A stretch of DNA of 64,000 nucleotides from Liopterus haemorrhoidalis (lineage: Eukaryota; Arthropoda; Insecta; Coleoptera; Dytiscidae): NCBI GenBank assembly GCA_963971575.1, contig OZ020611.1, positions 239,902,654 to 239,966,653 on the forward strand, written 5' to 3'. The notes below the pieces were generated by a model. That model did no database searches, was not told the DNA's origin, and saw only the letters and a program-made list of their open reading frames with translations. The first letter of the stretch is position 1. Each line of letters opens with the position of its first letter. Position numbers and translations under genes: made by a program. This document shows, piece by piece, positions 42,450-52,334 of this stretch.

Positions 42450-44031
42450 TGTCTGTTTGACGACAAAATGACGGTATAAGGGTTTTTTGGTCATACCTAC
42501 AAAACCCTAAAAAGAGGAAGCAATGCATCGGTTGCATGTGAAAACTTATGTGCAGTATTTGGAAGAGATGTTGTTAATGTTCGTACTTGTCAAAGATGGT
42601 TTACAAAATTTTGTTCCGGAGATCTGAGCCTAAAAGAAGATACTCGATCTGGAAGACCATCCAAGATCGATAATAATGTTTTACGGTCCATGTTGGAGCA
42701 AATTCCACATCTAACAACTAGAAAAATTACAAAAGTTCGGCATCCATTATACAACTGCTGGTAACCACATTAAATTTCTTGGTTTTGTCTTAAAGCCAAG
42801 CATGTGGGTCCCCCATGAATTGACCCAAAAGAATTTATCAGATCGTGTAAGAATATGCTCATCACATCTCATTAGACACAATGTGGAGCCATTTCTGGAC
42901 AGGCTGAGTACTGGAGATGAAAAATTCTTTACGAGAATATTAAGAGAAGAAAAGCTTACTGCAAACCTGGAACATCGTCAGCAACTCTTGCAAAACTTCA
43001 TAAAAAAAAGTAATGATCTGTTTGTGGTTGGATAGAAAAGGTCCTGTGTATTACGAGCTGCTAAAACAAGAGCAAACTGTCATTGCGGATCTGTACTACA
43101 ACCAACTCGATAAATTGCATGCAGCTATCAAACAAAGAAGGCCAGTATTAGCGTCCAGAAAAGGAATCGTGTTCCATCAAGATAACGCTAGACCGCATAC
43201 CTCAATAGTGATACAAGAAAAACTTAGTGCGTTTGGATGGGAAGTTCTTAGTCACCCACCATATCCACTTGATATTTCACCATCAGATTACTACCTATTT
43301 AGATCCCTGCATAATTATCTAACGGGAAAAAAATTTAATTCTTTCGAAAGTGTTTCTATAGCAGTTGCTCACTATTTTCATTCCAAGGACGAGAACTTTT
43401 ACAGAAGAGGAATTGACAGGTTACCTGAAAGATGGCAACAAGTTGTTACAAATAATGAAAATTATATCAATGACATAATTTAGGATTTTGGTTAAGTTTT
43501 TGCGTGGGGTTCTCGGGGTTCCAGGATTCGGTCCCGGTTCAATTTTACGGCTCTGGTATAAATTGAATCAAACCAAACTGGCGGTAAATATACGTAGTTT
43601 TAAAGTTAATCTTCGGCTACCCAGTACAGGTGGGCCTTATTTTACGCCGCTTTATTTTACGCCGGTTGGCAGCGACCTTAAAATAACGCCGCTTTCAAAC
43701 AGTTGAACGTCGGAGTCCGGTGTCGACGATTCAGAGGTCGAAGCGGGGATGTCTCGTGGTTTACGCAGTCGCAGTAATCGCACTACTGAGACGTATTCAG
43801 TTGTAAAATAAATTTAACTCGCTTAAGAGTGTCTGCTTTATGATATGTACATATTTAAATTTAAATAAATCTAAATCTAATATTTAATATAATCTAAATT
43901 TAATAATTTTTAATTTTTCTATATTATTTTTATTAAATTACTTTTAAAATTTAAAATTATTGAGTGATTATTATAATTTTCATTTATACCAATGGAAGAT
44001 ATATCTACAAAACACGATAGAAAACAACGTA

Positions 44032-44432
44032 CAGTCTGTTCCAAACGGTTAAGCGAAACTAAATGGGAATTGAGTTCTTTTAGGTTGTCTTTTAGGACCT
44101 TGCTTGGGTTATTTCATTTTTCACGTTGGGATGTCAAAATTTAAAATTCCAACAATGAAACCATGGAAACGAATGACATATGTCAAAATTAAATATTTTT
44201 TTTTTATATATTAATGAAAAAAAAATAAATAAATGGGAAATTTGTATTAAGAATGACAAAAAATCAAAATATAAAGGAAATGACATTTTAAAATGATATT
44301 AACCTTAACCAAAAATGTTTATTGTAAGTATGATTTACAAAGCTTAAACAAAACGGCCGAAAGGCACGATTTAAACGATGAAAGTAACTAGATTGCAAAA
44401 TCTAGTTCCACTTAACCGTTTGGAACAGACTG
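44032..44432. mobile_element. Complete TTCCAAACG-type MITE nested in the pogo element
   Basis: The ends CAGTCTGTTCCAAACGGTTA and TAACCGTTTGGAACAGACTG are exact inverted repeats, with TA on each side (44030-44031, 44433-44434). The 401-bp interior has two unlike halves, copies of which lie separately at 6037, 25650-26535 and 57420. Confidence 0.85.
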
Positions 44433-44444
44433 TAGGTCTATTTC

Positions 44445-44600
44445 GATTGAGACAAAAATTGAAGTTATTAAAAGAATAGAGAATGGTGAAACTCGTCCGA
44501 AGATTTGTAGATGCTTAAACTTACCTCCATCAACGGGGACTACAATAATGAAAAATGCAGATAAAATTAAAAAATTAAGACATTTGCAAGACAGATCATG
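44445..44600 (+). pseudogene. CENP-B N-terminal-like helix-turn-helix relic
   Basis: The frame reads IETKIEVIKRIENGETRPKI, CRCLNLPPSTGTTIMKNADK and IKKLRHLQ, then a stop. This matches the first helix-turn-helix of pogo/Tigger transposases and jerky/CENP-B proteins (L..K..VI..IE.G......IC..L.LP.STV..I.KN..KI). The remaining DNA-binding and DDE domains are missing. The nested MITE ends just upstream and removed or displaced the start. Confidence 0.7.
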
Positions 44601-44979
44601 AATGCGAACGCAGTTCAACTATAATAAAAAATTTCAAAACATCTATGGAACCTTACATAAGCCTTCTGCGTGAAAAAAAAAAATAAAGAAAAATATATTT
44701 TTAATATTCTTTCAAAGGTTTTGTTTTTATTTTTGATTATAATTTTGATTTCTGTTTTAATTTTTGTTTATTTGTATCGTATTGTTGCATTGTATTGTAT
44801 GTTCTGTAATAATATTATAATTTTCTGTATATATAAGTAATAAATAAAGAAAAAACAAAAATATTAATTCGAATAGAATGTTAATCCGTCTCTGGAATGA
44901 ACATTCTTTGCTTTGATTTGCGCCGCTTTATTTTGCGCCGGTACCTAACACCGGCGTAAAACGAGGCCCACCTGTATAT

Positions 44980-45555
44980 GTAAATTTTAAAAGAACTCGC
45001 TACTTAAATTACTAACACAAAAACAATTTTTAACAATTTTTCATCATCCATATTTTTAAATCTTGTAACTAATATAAGAGTAACTGAATATTTTCATTGC
45101 CAGGAGTAAAATTTAATGTCAAGTTATTTACGTTCACATAACCGAACCTTGATTCTAGCCTCACTTATTATATTATTCCAGTATGTACGTTTTATTACCT
45201 TCCTAAGTTATTTTAAGCCCGAAACATAACGTTGATAATTCGCCAACGTACTATACAAGTGGGTGGTCGAGTTTTTAGTTTTTTTTAATTTTATTCATTA
45301 CAATGTAATTATGCTGGCTAATAGCCATTGTTAAATTTGTTTTAAATCGTCCTATTTGTCAACTGTCAATTAGTTTTATTATTTTTAGAAAATGAAAAGT
45401 GGTACGAAAAAAAAAAACTAATGAAAATACTTTTGGAACTAAAAGGTTTCATCAGTTAAATGTTACACTGTGTTCAGGATTTCCGAATTTAAAATCTGCC
45501 AACATATTGCAGTTTAATAATTAAGAAAAAAAAAAATCAATTTTTTTCTGCTAAT
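44980..45555. other. Noncoding spacer
   Basis: No supported gene or repeat end. The GGCTAATAGCCA palindrome near 45314 is short. Confidence 0.35.
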
Positions 45556-46281
45556 AAATTTATTTGAAGTGTGAATTTTCACACATTTCAGGGTTTTGTA
45601 GGTATCTAGTAAGTTACAAGAAATGGTGGGTACATATTAAAAACCATAAAATTCGATAATGCTTCTGTCTATTAACTTACAAGTGTACTAAATTACGAGA
45701 TGGACACACATCAAGCCAGTTGTCCAGTTAAATAACTTCTAGTACAATATTGCAAAAAGCTTGGATAAATTTCGAAAAAAGAATCAGATCAAAAATTCTT
45801 GTTGAACTATTCTGGTTCACAATAATGTTTTAATTTTGGATTAACTCCTGGGTTTAACTCCAAAATCTTTTGCCATAAAGAGATTTTAGCATAATTTTGG
45901 TAAAGTCGTGTTCAAAGAAATAAAAAAAAAAAAAAAAAAAAAAAAACTAAGGTTCCTTAATCAACGTCGTAAGAGCTTTCTTTTGATACATAATAATTTT
46001 TTCAGTCAATTTTGTTCAATCAAAAATTCCTGTTGAACTATTCCGCCCCTAGGGGAAACAGGGTGGGGGACAAAAGTAATGACACCTTTTTGGCGAGAAT
46101 CCCATATTTTTTTATTTTTGAAATTCTGAGCGTCAATTGTAAAACTTGAGAACTGACGTCGTCAAGAATGCTTGCTATCAGCTGATTGTAATCTACAACA
46201 ATGAAATTATCGTAAACCTGGTATCATTCCTATATGCGGTCAAAGAACTATATATGCATGCCAAATTTCAATACTTTAGAT

Positions 46282-46654
46282 CAGTGGTTCCCAACCGGGG
46301 GTGCCGGCACCCCTAGGGGTGCGGGAAAGCATTTTGAGGGGTGCGAGACGATTTATAGAAATTCATAAAATTTATATAAAAAATCTAGTTTATTTAAAAA
46401 ATAATTATAAGTATATTTTCTTTCTAATTTTATTAAGGTTAAGAACCGCTGAATGCTACATCAATTAATTTTATCAATTTTAAAGAAATATTCATGCGAT
46501 TTCCTTTTTTTTTGCTCTTCACTTTTTATTTTGATCAATTTGACATATAAATATGACTTAACTGAAAAAAGCTGAACACATTTTTTATGGGGGTGCGGGA
46601 GCTTATTTTTACATTCAAAGGGGTGCTCACCACAAAAAAGGTTGGGAACCACTG
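46282..46654. mobile_element. hAT-type MITE, 8-bp duplication CTTTAGAT
   Basis: The ends CAGTGGTTCCCAACC and GGTTGGGAACCACTG are perfect inverted repeats; CTTTAGAT flanks it at 46274-46281 and 46655-46662. Subterminal GGGGTGC repeats lie inside both ends. The interior is AT-rich, with no real ORF. Confidence 0.92.
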
Positions 46655-46662
46655 CTTTAGAT

Positions 46663-46786
46663 CAGCGTTTCCCAAATTGTGCTCCGCGATCTACTAGTGT
46701 AGCTAGATATATAGCTACGATAGTGCTCCACGACGAATTCTTCTCGTGAAAAGTGCTCCGCGGCTCAAAAAGTTTGGGAAACTCTG
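46663..46786. mobile_element. Second hAT-type MITE abutting the first, duplication CTTTAGAT/CTTTCGAT
   Basis: The ends CAGCGTTTCCCAAATTGTGC and AAAAAGTTTGGGAAACTCTG are imperfect inverted repeats of the family seen at 17085-17941. The left flank is the right duplication of the neighbouring MITE (CTTTAGAT, 46655-46662); the right flank is CTTTCGAT (46787-46794), one mismatch. At 124 bp it is an uninterrupted relative of the 17-kb element. Confidence 0.85.
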
Positions 46787-46876
46787 CTTTCGATCAAACC
46801 GTTAGGCCACAAAACGAAGTACCCCGATATTAAACTATTGAAAATAAGAAAATTTCATCAAAATCTTTGGGTTATA

Positions 46877-47577
46877 ATTGCGAGGGTCATTTTTAAATAA
46901 GAACCGTTTGCGCATCCTATCCGCGCATAGCGTTCCCGGCAGTAATTTTACCGACTAATTCCTTCTCTGATCATTTGCCAACGTTGTCAGTCAGTCTGAA
47001 GTTGCTAGTGGAGGTAGACGATATTGTGCGGCAATTTAATATCAGCTATATTCATTAACAATCCCGCCCATTGCCAAGTACGCGCTGTGATTCGGTTTTT
47101 AAATGCAAAATCCTGCTGAAATCTATCGGCAACTTGTTGAAGTGTATGGGGGAAGTGTGATGAATGAAGAGAATGTGCGAAAGTGGTGTCGTATATTAAA
47201 TGGTGAAAGAACAAATTATCATGATGAAAAACGTTCTGGCCATTCAACCCTAATCACGGACGAACTGAAAGCAGCTGTTGGTGTATAAATTCGGCAAAAC
47301 AGGCGCTTCCACATTGACGAACTGCTTAAATTTTAAAGCGATTTTTAGACGGAAAAAGGATGCAAACAGATGATGACATCAAAGACGCTGTCAACGGTTG
47401 GTTAAATGGATTGGCGGTCCACTTCTACGACGAGGAAATTGCCCGTTTGGAAAAATGTCTCCAGCGGAACGGGGATTACGTCGAAAAATAGAGAAAGGAT
47501 GTTGGCTATTGTAAAAATAAAATTTTTGAAAAAACGTTAGTTGTGTTTACTTTTAAACCAGAATGGTTCCTTTTTAA
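46877..47577 (+). mobile_element. Internally deleted mariner, right end cut by HINE-A
   Basis: The left terminal region GGGTCATTTTTAAATAAGAA and the inverted right region ending near 47577 (GGTTCCTTTTTAAAAAATTT) are similar. Between them is a fused N- and C-terminal transposase relic. A HINE-A begins directly at the right end. Confidence 0.6.
47040..47492 (+). pseudogene. Mariner transposase relic: N-terminal domain fused to C-terminal end
   Basis: It reads AEIYRQLVEVYGGSVMNEEN and VRKWCR, then RSGH and LKAAV, the first helix-turn-helix of SETMAR-like mariner transposases (EIHRQLVEVYG...MNE.NVRKWCR). A stop and IRQNRRFHIDELL (second helix-turn-helix) follow. After a deletion of the whole catalytic core it resumes at DAVNGWLNGLAVHFYDE and CLQRNGDYVEK, the usual last residues. 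All catalytic aspartates are gone. Confidence 0.75.
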
Positions 47578-47990
47578 AAAATTTATGTGAAGTGTGAATC
47601 TTCACACATTTCTGGGTTTTGCAGGTATTTAGTAACTGAATGATGATTATTTGGGATGCCAAAACAAATTTTATGTCAAAATATTTTTTTATGAATTTTA
47701 ATTCGAATGCCTAATACCATTATTTAAGTTTCTAAATATGTACAGTATTTTATTTATACAGCAAGGTTCAGTAAGATTTTTAAAATTGCGCCTATGGCTT
47801 CCATTGGTTGCTTATATCATAAGTCCCTCCCTCTGATTTCGTCACAGAATTAAATTATAATTTCAACACTTCCCACTGGTTATTAAATTTACGCTTTTAA
47901 AAAATAAATGCAACATTTACCAAAATATAACGAATTTTGACAAAATAATTTAAACAAAATGGAAATGCAAAAAAAAAAACAATAAAATTA

Positions 47991-48075
47991 ACAGGATTCG
48001 AACTCTGCAACGTTCGCACTGCAATTTACAAAGTGCGTTACGAAACCATCTGAGCTACCAGAGTTTCTTATCTGA
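47991..48075 (-). other. tRNA-like block in HINE-A copy 5
   Basis: On the minus strand A-box TAGCTCAGATGG and B-box AGTTCGAATCC are about 40 nt apart. The GGTAGCTCAGATGGTTTCGT run looks like the 5' half of a true tRNA and is unlike the blocks in copies 3 and 4. Confidence 0.75.
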
Positions 48076-48543
48076 AGTGTTGCATAGCGAATTATATATT
48101 TAACATATTTTAGTTAAAAACACAAAAAATGCGTTATTTTCTAAAAACATAATCTGATCAAAAATTCCTGTTGTACTATTCCGGTTCACACCAATGTACA
48201 TTACTTAGAATTTTTTCAGATTTTTAGTTTAAACCATATAGGCTACAGGGTGTGGGACAAAAAATTTTTTGCACAATTTTGGCAAAAATCGCATCAAAAT
48301 AATTTATTTTGCAAAAATAAAATTTTGATCGTTAATCCACGTACTAAGGGCTTTCATTTGATACCCTACTCAGAATTTAAAAAAAATATATTTTTTTTTG
48401 ATGAGCACATTTTTGTTTATATTTTTAGGGGGATATGTTTTTTAGATGTTTTAGTATTTTTCCTATGTGTGGGTCAAAGAGTTGTATAAGCATGCCAAAT
48501 TTCAACTCTCTAGGTTTAGCCGTTTGGCTACAATTTTTACCGA

Positions 48544-48617
<74 letters not shown>
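48544..48617 (+). repeat. (CAGA)n microsatellite in HINE-A copy 5
   Basis: About 18 perfect CAGA units. All long ORFs over this region consist of TDRQ or CLSV repeats and are not genes. Confidence 0.95.
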
Positions 48618-48671
48618 GACAAAATGACGGTATAAGGGTTTTTTGGTCATACCTACAAAACCCTAAAAATG

Positions 48672-49035
48672 AACCTAGTACTATCAATTATTTTTTCTTA
48701 ACATCGAAATAGGTCAAATATAATTGGGATTAATAAATTATATTTATTTAAAATGAAACAGAAATCAAAATAAACAAACCTTATTTGTATAATTTTAATT
48801 AAATATCACATAACACTTCCCACCTGAAATATGTCATACAATTTAAGTAAGCCTACACCAAAAATATGGCTTTCAGTTTTTGACTTTTAAGTAAAATGTG
48901 ATTTATCAGCCCCGCATTTCGTTATAATTATCTGTAAAATCTCATGCAGGGGCGTACTTCATGGTGTCAATTAATTAGAAGACTACGATGACCTGGAATT
49001 CGAAGGTTATGTATTGAAAATCTTTTCACTTAAAC
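48672..49035. other. Noncoding spacer
   Basis: AT-rich; a hAT-like terminus CAGGGGCGTACTTC occurs at 48948 without a partner. No gene. Confidence 0.35.
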
Positions 49036-49039
49036 TGAT

Positions 49040-49480
49040 AAGACCGTATTTTTCGGACTATACGACGCACCGGAAGATAAGACGCACCCCAAATTAATGA
49101 GACAATTTTTAGAAAAATTATTTAGAAGTACGGTAACTTGTACCAGCAACATTTTGTTCATCTTCATTCTCTGTACTATCACTCGTCTCGTTAATGTCAC
49201 TGTACGTATTATTTTCGTCTGAACTATTGTTGTCAATTTCTTCAAAAACCAAGTCATCTTCGAAACTATCTAATGCGTTGCTTATACCGCTTTTATTAAA
49301 AGACTTTATAATCGTCTTTTTTTTTACAGCTTCCCATGAACTTTTTACACAGGTCTGAAATTGTCGTCCGTTTCATATGTCCTACTGCTGCAACATCGTG
49401 TTTTGGCTTTATCACTCGATTTTTCTACTCTTCCCGCATAAAATTATTAAATAGTTTATTAATCAACACATCCATAGATT
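49040..49480 (-). pseudogene. pogo/Tigger-type transposase C-terminal relic
   Basis: The minus strand encodes SSWEAVKKKTIIKSFNKSGI followed by SNALDSFEDDLVFEEID and an acidic Ser/Glu/Asp/Asn tail. This matches the end of pogo/jerky transposases (W..V...TI..SF..CGISN.LDG.EDD). Upstream fragments are frameshifted. The downstream end at 49045-49090 carries TTTTTCGGACTATACGACGC, a terminus style seen in Tigger-like elements. The partner end was not found. Old, inactive copy. Confidence 0.55.
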
Positions 49481-49484
49481 CTCG

Positions 49485-50045
49485 TAAGGCCTCCAGATAT
49501 GACAGCTAATTCTGTATTAATTTCTATTTTATTTTCTTGGTTGATTCTATTTTATGCGCTTTGAATTGATACCACACTAACATCGCATACTTTCTACACA
49601 ATAATCTGGTGATGTTTGCATTCTTTTCTACAAAATTTCTGCGCGAGGATAATGCTGCATTAACATCATAATTATAAATTAGAATTAACATTAAATTTGT
49701 ACGTGGATTCAGATTAAGTAGCATTCACAATTTAAATTAAGACACTGACAACGATGTACCGGTAAATTTCTATCGATTCCTACTTTATCGACCGACTTTT
49801 GACAGCTGTTTATATTTGCTAATGAGGTTTTGAGTGTTTCGTAGTTCTGAAAAGAATTAAAATAGCGGGAAAATGTATATCTACGCTCATAGAAAATAGA
49901 AAGATGTAGATAGAAACAGAACAATATGACCATAGAAATTTTCAGGTTAAGACAAATGCTTACTGCGCATGTGTCAATTATAAGTTAAGGTAAGGGTTTG
50001 TAGCTTGCAAATTTTTAATTTTAATTTATAAGTATAAGCATTAAT
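49485..50045. other. Noncoding spacer
   Basis: Possibly the 5' remainder of the pogo-like relic. No readable protein blocks. Confidence 0.35.
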
Positions 50046-50048
50046 TTA

Positions 50049-50270
50049 GGTTGTGAACGATAACGTACAGTTACGTACAACAAACATTTATGTTAAATCT
50101 AAGTACTAATTTTAATTTCTAATTTCGAGGTTCTGAATGCAGCATAAGTATTAATTTTGAAGGTTGTGAACGATAACGTACAGTTACGTATAACAAACAT
50201 TTACGTTAATTCTAAGTACTAATTCTAATTTATAATTAAAAGGTTGTGAATGCAGCATAACATTTAATAG
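50049..50270 (+). repeat. Tandem duplication, unit about 113 bp
   Basis: GGTTGTGAACGATAACGTAC at 50049 recurs at 50163 with the following CAGTTACGTA, AACATTTA and TCTAAGTACTAATT. A third partial unit (GGTTGTGAATGCAGCATAA) starts near 50242. Confidence 0.85.
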
Positions 50271-50504
50271 ATGTGCAGCCGCATGCGCGCACTCCTTTCA
50301 GAAAACATTGCTTATTACTTCATCCTCATTCAAATTAAGAAAAATCATATTTTATAAAAAAAATTGGGATTGGCTTATTAAAAATATGGCAGAACTAACA
50401 CGAAGAGACAGTTTACTCTTACTAAGAGCCAAGGTATAATTGTTAAAGTATTTACGCTATTCTGGACGGTATTTTTGCAAATTTTCTCCATAGCAGCATG
50501 CTAA

Positions 50505-50705
50505 GATCCAACAGGTGTGTGTGTATGTTCAACAGGTGTCGTTGTAGAAGTGAGTGACTCGGCGGTCGGCGCACACAATGCACCCTGAGCCGCGAGACCG
50601 ACGCTCCATGTTTGGAGGTGACGCCCGACGCCGCGCGCACCACCGCCCGTAGTACCGTGTGCACCGAACTCGTCACGGCACGGTACAGTGGCGCGACCAT
50701 CAAAC
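50505..50705. other. G+C-rich, CpG-rich islet
   Basis: About 200 bp far richer in G, C and CpG than the surroundings (GACGCCCGACGCCGCGCGCA). Minus frames of 73 and 85 codons cross it without a recognisable domain. It could be an exon or repeat fragment from elsewhere. Origin unknown. Confidence 0.35.
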
Positions 50706-50709
50706 ACAA

Positions 50710-51025
50710 TACACCAAATCACGAATTACAATCCGATCCAACCCTTTAGGTTACTGACATATAAGGGGAGAATTGAACATCTGTTCCGTGTTAGATAAAA
50801 TCTTGAAAGAATGCCGATTTCCCAAATGCAGAATTCCCAAACAGGCTGTATAGTCCACGAGGAGTGCGACACTGAGAAAGACCAAGGAAGAGAAGAGTAA
50901 AGATGGCAACAATTAATCGAATGATTGAAGTAATCGATTATTTTATTAATTAATAATTAATCGATTAATTTATTATTAATCGATAATTTTATTTTATTTT
51001 CAAGAAATTACTTAGTTGTATTAAC
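50710..51025. other. Noncoding spacer with ATCGATTA repeats
   Basis: A cluster of AATCGATTAAT-type palindromic words at 50915-50990; no gene. Confidence 0.4.
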
Positions 51026-51030
51026 CATAG

Positions 51031-51820
51031 CATTTCTGGATTTACAACAAGCATTTGTGGATTTACAACAAACAAAGTTTGGATAACTGGTCTCAAATAC
51101 AAACTTCTTCAAATCAAATTACCACAATACCTTTCATCTATTCTGTTCTCGTTTTTGGATAATAGAACATTCGCGAAAACTCTCTACAAATACAGTAACC
51201 AAATGGTTCATAAATTGGTGTATCAATATCAACTATAAAAAATGCGATGTAAAAATATTTACTCTGAAACGAATCACTGATCCAATAAATTTAATCATAG
51301 ATAACAATGAAATAAATTGGAAGCAGAACAACGAGCCAGTTAAGTATTTAGGAGTCTACTTGAACACAAGACTAACTTGGAAGTACCATATCAATAAAAA
51401 CTGAACCAATGTTATACACGACTTGGTCAGCTCTACCCGCTAATCAACCGAAAGTCTTCTTTAAACCGAACTGCACACTAATAAGGCTTTATAAAGCATT
51501 AATTCGCCCAATAATTACTTACGCTTGTTGCAACTGGTGTACCACCTCAAAAACCAATCTAAAGAAGATCCAAACCCTCCAAAATAAAGTGCTCCGCATA
51601 GCAGTGAACGCCCCATGGTTTGTACGAAACAGCCAATTACAACAGACCTTAACATCCCGAAAATAGAACAGCATATCAAAAAACTCACTAAGAACTTTTT
51701 CAAAAACCTACAGTTCTGTGATAGTGCTACATTTTACAATCTTGGTGTATAATACCAACTCCATGTATAACATAAATTGTATGTTGACCTGGTAATACCC
51801 ATAAAAAAAAAAAAAAAAAC
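51031..51820 (+). pseudogene. Jockey-like non-LTR retrotransposon, 5'-truncated reverse transcriptase
   Basis: The plus strand encodes FLDLQQAF and KVWITGLKYKLLQIKLPQYL, then SILFSFLDNRTF (reverse-transcriptase palm/fingers of the Jockey type). A deletion removes the YADD catalytic region. It resumes with KWFINWCI, VKYLGVYLNTRLTWKYHI (thumb), LYKALIRPIITYACCNWCTT, KIQTLQNKVLRIAVNAPWFV and, after a frameshift, DLNIPKIEQHIKKL. This block order is that of Jockey-clade elements of arthropods. An A tract at about 51804-51820 after the stop is the poly(A) tail. Dead on arrival. Confidence 0.85.
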
Positions 51821-51824
51821 TTAG

Positions 51825-52330
51825 TTGTATCCTGCGCTAGCGCTCTCTCCTTTTCAATAAAGTCCCTAGATTACTAGGCCTTCAGAACACTCGTTCTCGC
51901 CTATCTAGAGTATTAAACTCAACCGCTACTCATTTGTGCACAATATACTACTGCTACAGTTTGCGTCAAGTCAGTTCAAATGCTCACGAGCAAACGCAAA
52001 CATCCAACTCGTTAATTTGAGAGAAAAACCTAGTTACAGATCTTCTGGATACCAGTCCTTGTTTCCTAAATCGTCTTTGGCCAGTTCGTGATGAAATTGC
52101 CAAATTTCGAACTCCTTCGAAATGACGTGCGAGAAAAGTTAAGGACCTAATATCACGTAGAACAATTAGGGTAAGGAATCAGTCGTTTCGAGCACTTGTG
52201 GCTCGTACAAGCAAATTGAATAATTGAATTAAAGAAAATATAAATAAATAATATGGTTTTTGCTTAATAATTGTTGTTCAAATACACGTTCGCATAAATA
52301 GTCATCAATTATGTGTAAAGTCCATCTAAC
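51825..52330. other. Noncoding spacer with unassigned coding-like remnant
   Basis: Around 52070-52230 one frame reads RDEIAKFRTPSK, a stop, then ARKVKDLISRRTIRVRNQSF, which looks protein-like but which I cannot place. Nothing else was recognised. Confidence 0.3.
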
Positions 52331-52334
52331 CTAA

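Larger units (their letters stand above)
41413..42513 (+). mobile_element. HINE-A Helitron-like element, copy 4 (full length, inside a mariner)
   Basis: The 5' end ATTGATGTGAAGTGTGAATT and the 3' end ATACCTACAAAACCCTAAAA are both present. Because the flanking mariner frame is recognisable, these ends mark the true element limits within a few A residues. It contains a tRNA-like block and a long CAGA microsatellite. Confidence 0.85.
41368..43483 (+). pseudogene. Mariner transposase, interrupted and frameshifted
   Basis: Part one (41368-41412) encodes MSVNKVHLRHSMLYE. After the HINE-A insertion, part two runs GSNASVACENLCAVFG, TCQRWFTKFCSGDLSL, RSGRPSKID and LEQIPHLTTRK, the bipartite helix-turn-helix region. 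After frameshifts it continues WVPHELTQKNL, TGDEK (first catalytic D), then FHQDNARPHTS (second D) and PPYPLDISPSDYYLF (third D). Thirty-four residues separate the second and third D, the mariner DD34D signature. Two compensating frameshifts lie between 42935 and 43045. Spacing and motifs fit the cecropia/Hsmar1 side of the mariner family. Inactive. Confidence 0.8.
41196..43486 (+). mobile_element. Mariner element (cecropia-like) split by a HINE-A insertion
   Basis: It starts with TTAGGTTGGAGGGAAAG after TA (41194-41195), resembling Hsmar1/Made1-type mariner ends. The transposase frame starts at 41368, is interrupted at 41413-42513 by a complete HINE-A, and resumes. The right terminal repeat is not visible after the coding region. 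Confidence 0.7.
43627..44974 (+). mobile_element. pogo/Tigger-type element, TA target duplication
   Basis: The ends CAGGTGGGCCTTATTTTACG and CGTAAAACGAGGCCCACCTG are inverted repeats, flanked by TA (43625-43626, 44975-44976). GCCGCTTTATTTTACGCCGG repeats lie just inside each end. It is interrupted by a MITE (44032-44432) and carries a short CENP-B-like coding relic (44445-44600). This terminus style and TA site fit Tigger/pogo elements. Confidence 0.8.
45560..46850 (+). mobile_element. HINE-B Helitron-like element split by two hAT MITEs
   Basis: The 5' end GAAGTGTGAATTTTCACACA with AGGGTTTTGTAGGTAT is followed by body segments ATCAAAAATTCTTGTTGAAC and the core GCATGCCAAATTTCAATACT. The core is interrupted by the MITEs at 46282-46786 and resumes as CAAACCGTTAGGCCACAAAA. 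The 3' end with microsatellite is lost. Confidence 0.55.
47583..48669 (+). mobile_element. HINE-A Helitron-like element, copy 5 (full length)
   Basis: It has complete 5' hairpin end, GGGTTTTGCAGGTATTTAGT, body, tRNA-like block, ATCAAAAATTCCTGTTGTAC, core, long CAGA tract and ATACCTACAAAACCCTAAAA end. The two ends and body are very similar to copies 4 and 6. Confidence 0.85.

Noticed and set aside
42364..48617. CRISPR-like repeat arrays
   Set aside because: The tandem units are 4 bp (or 15-18 bp elsewhere) without spacers; the genome is clearly eukaryotic.
42244..48712. ORFs of CLSV or TDRQ repeats around 3317, 42364 and 48544
   Set aside because: They are translations of GTCT/CAGA microsatellites inside Helitron-like repeats.
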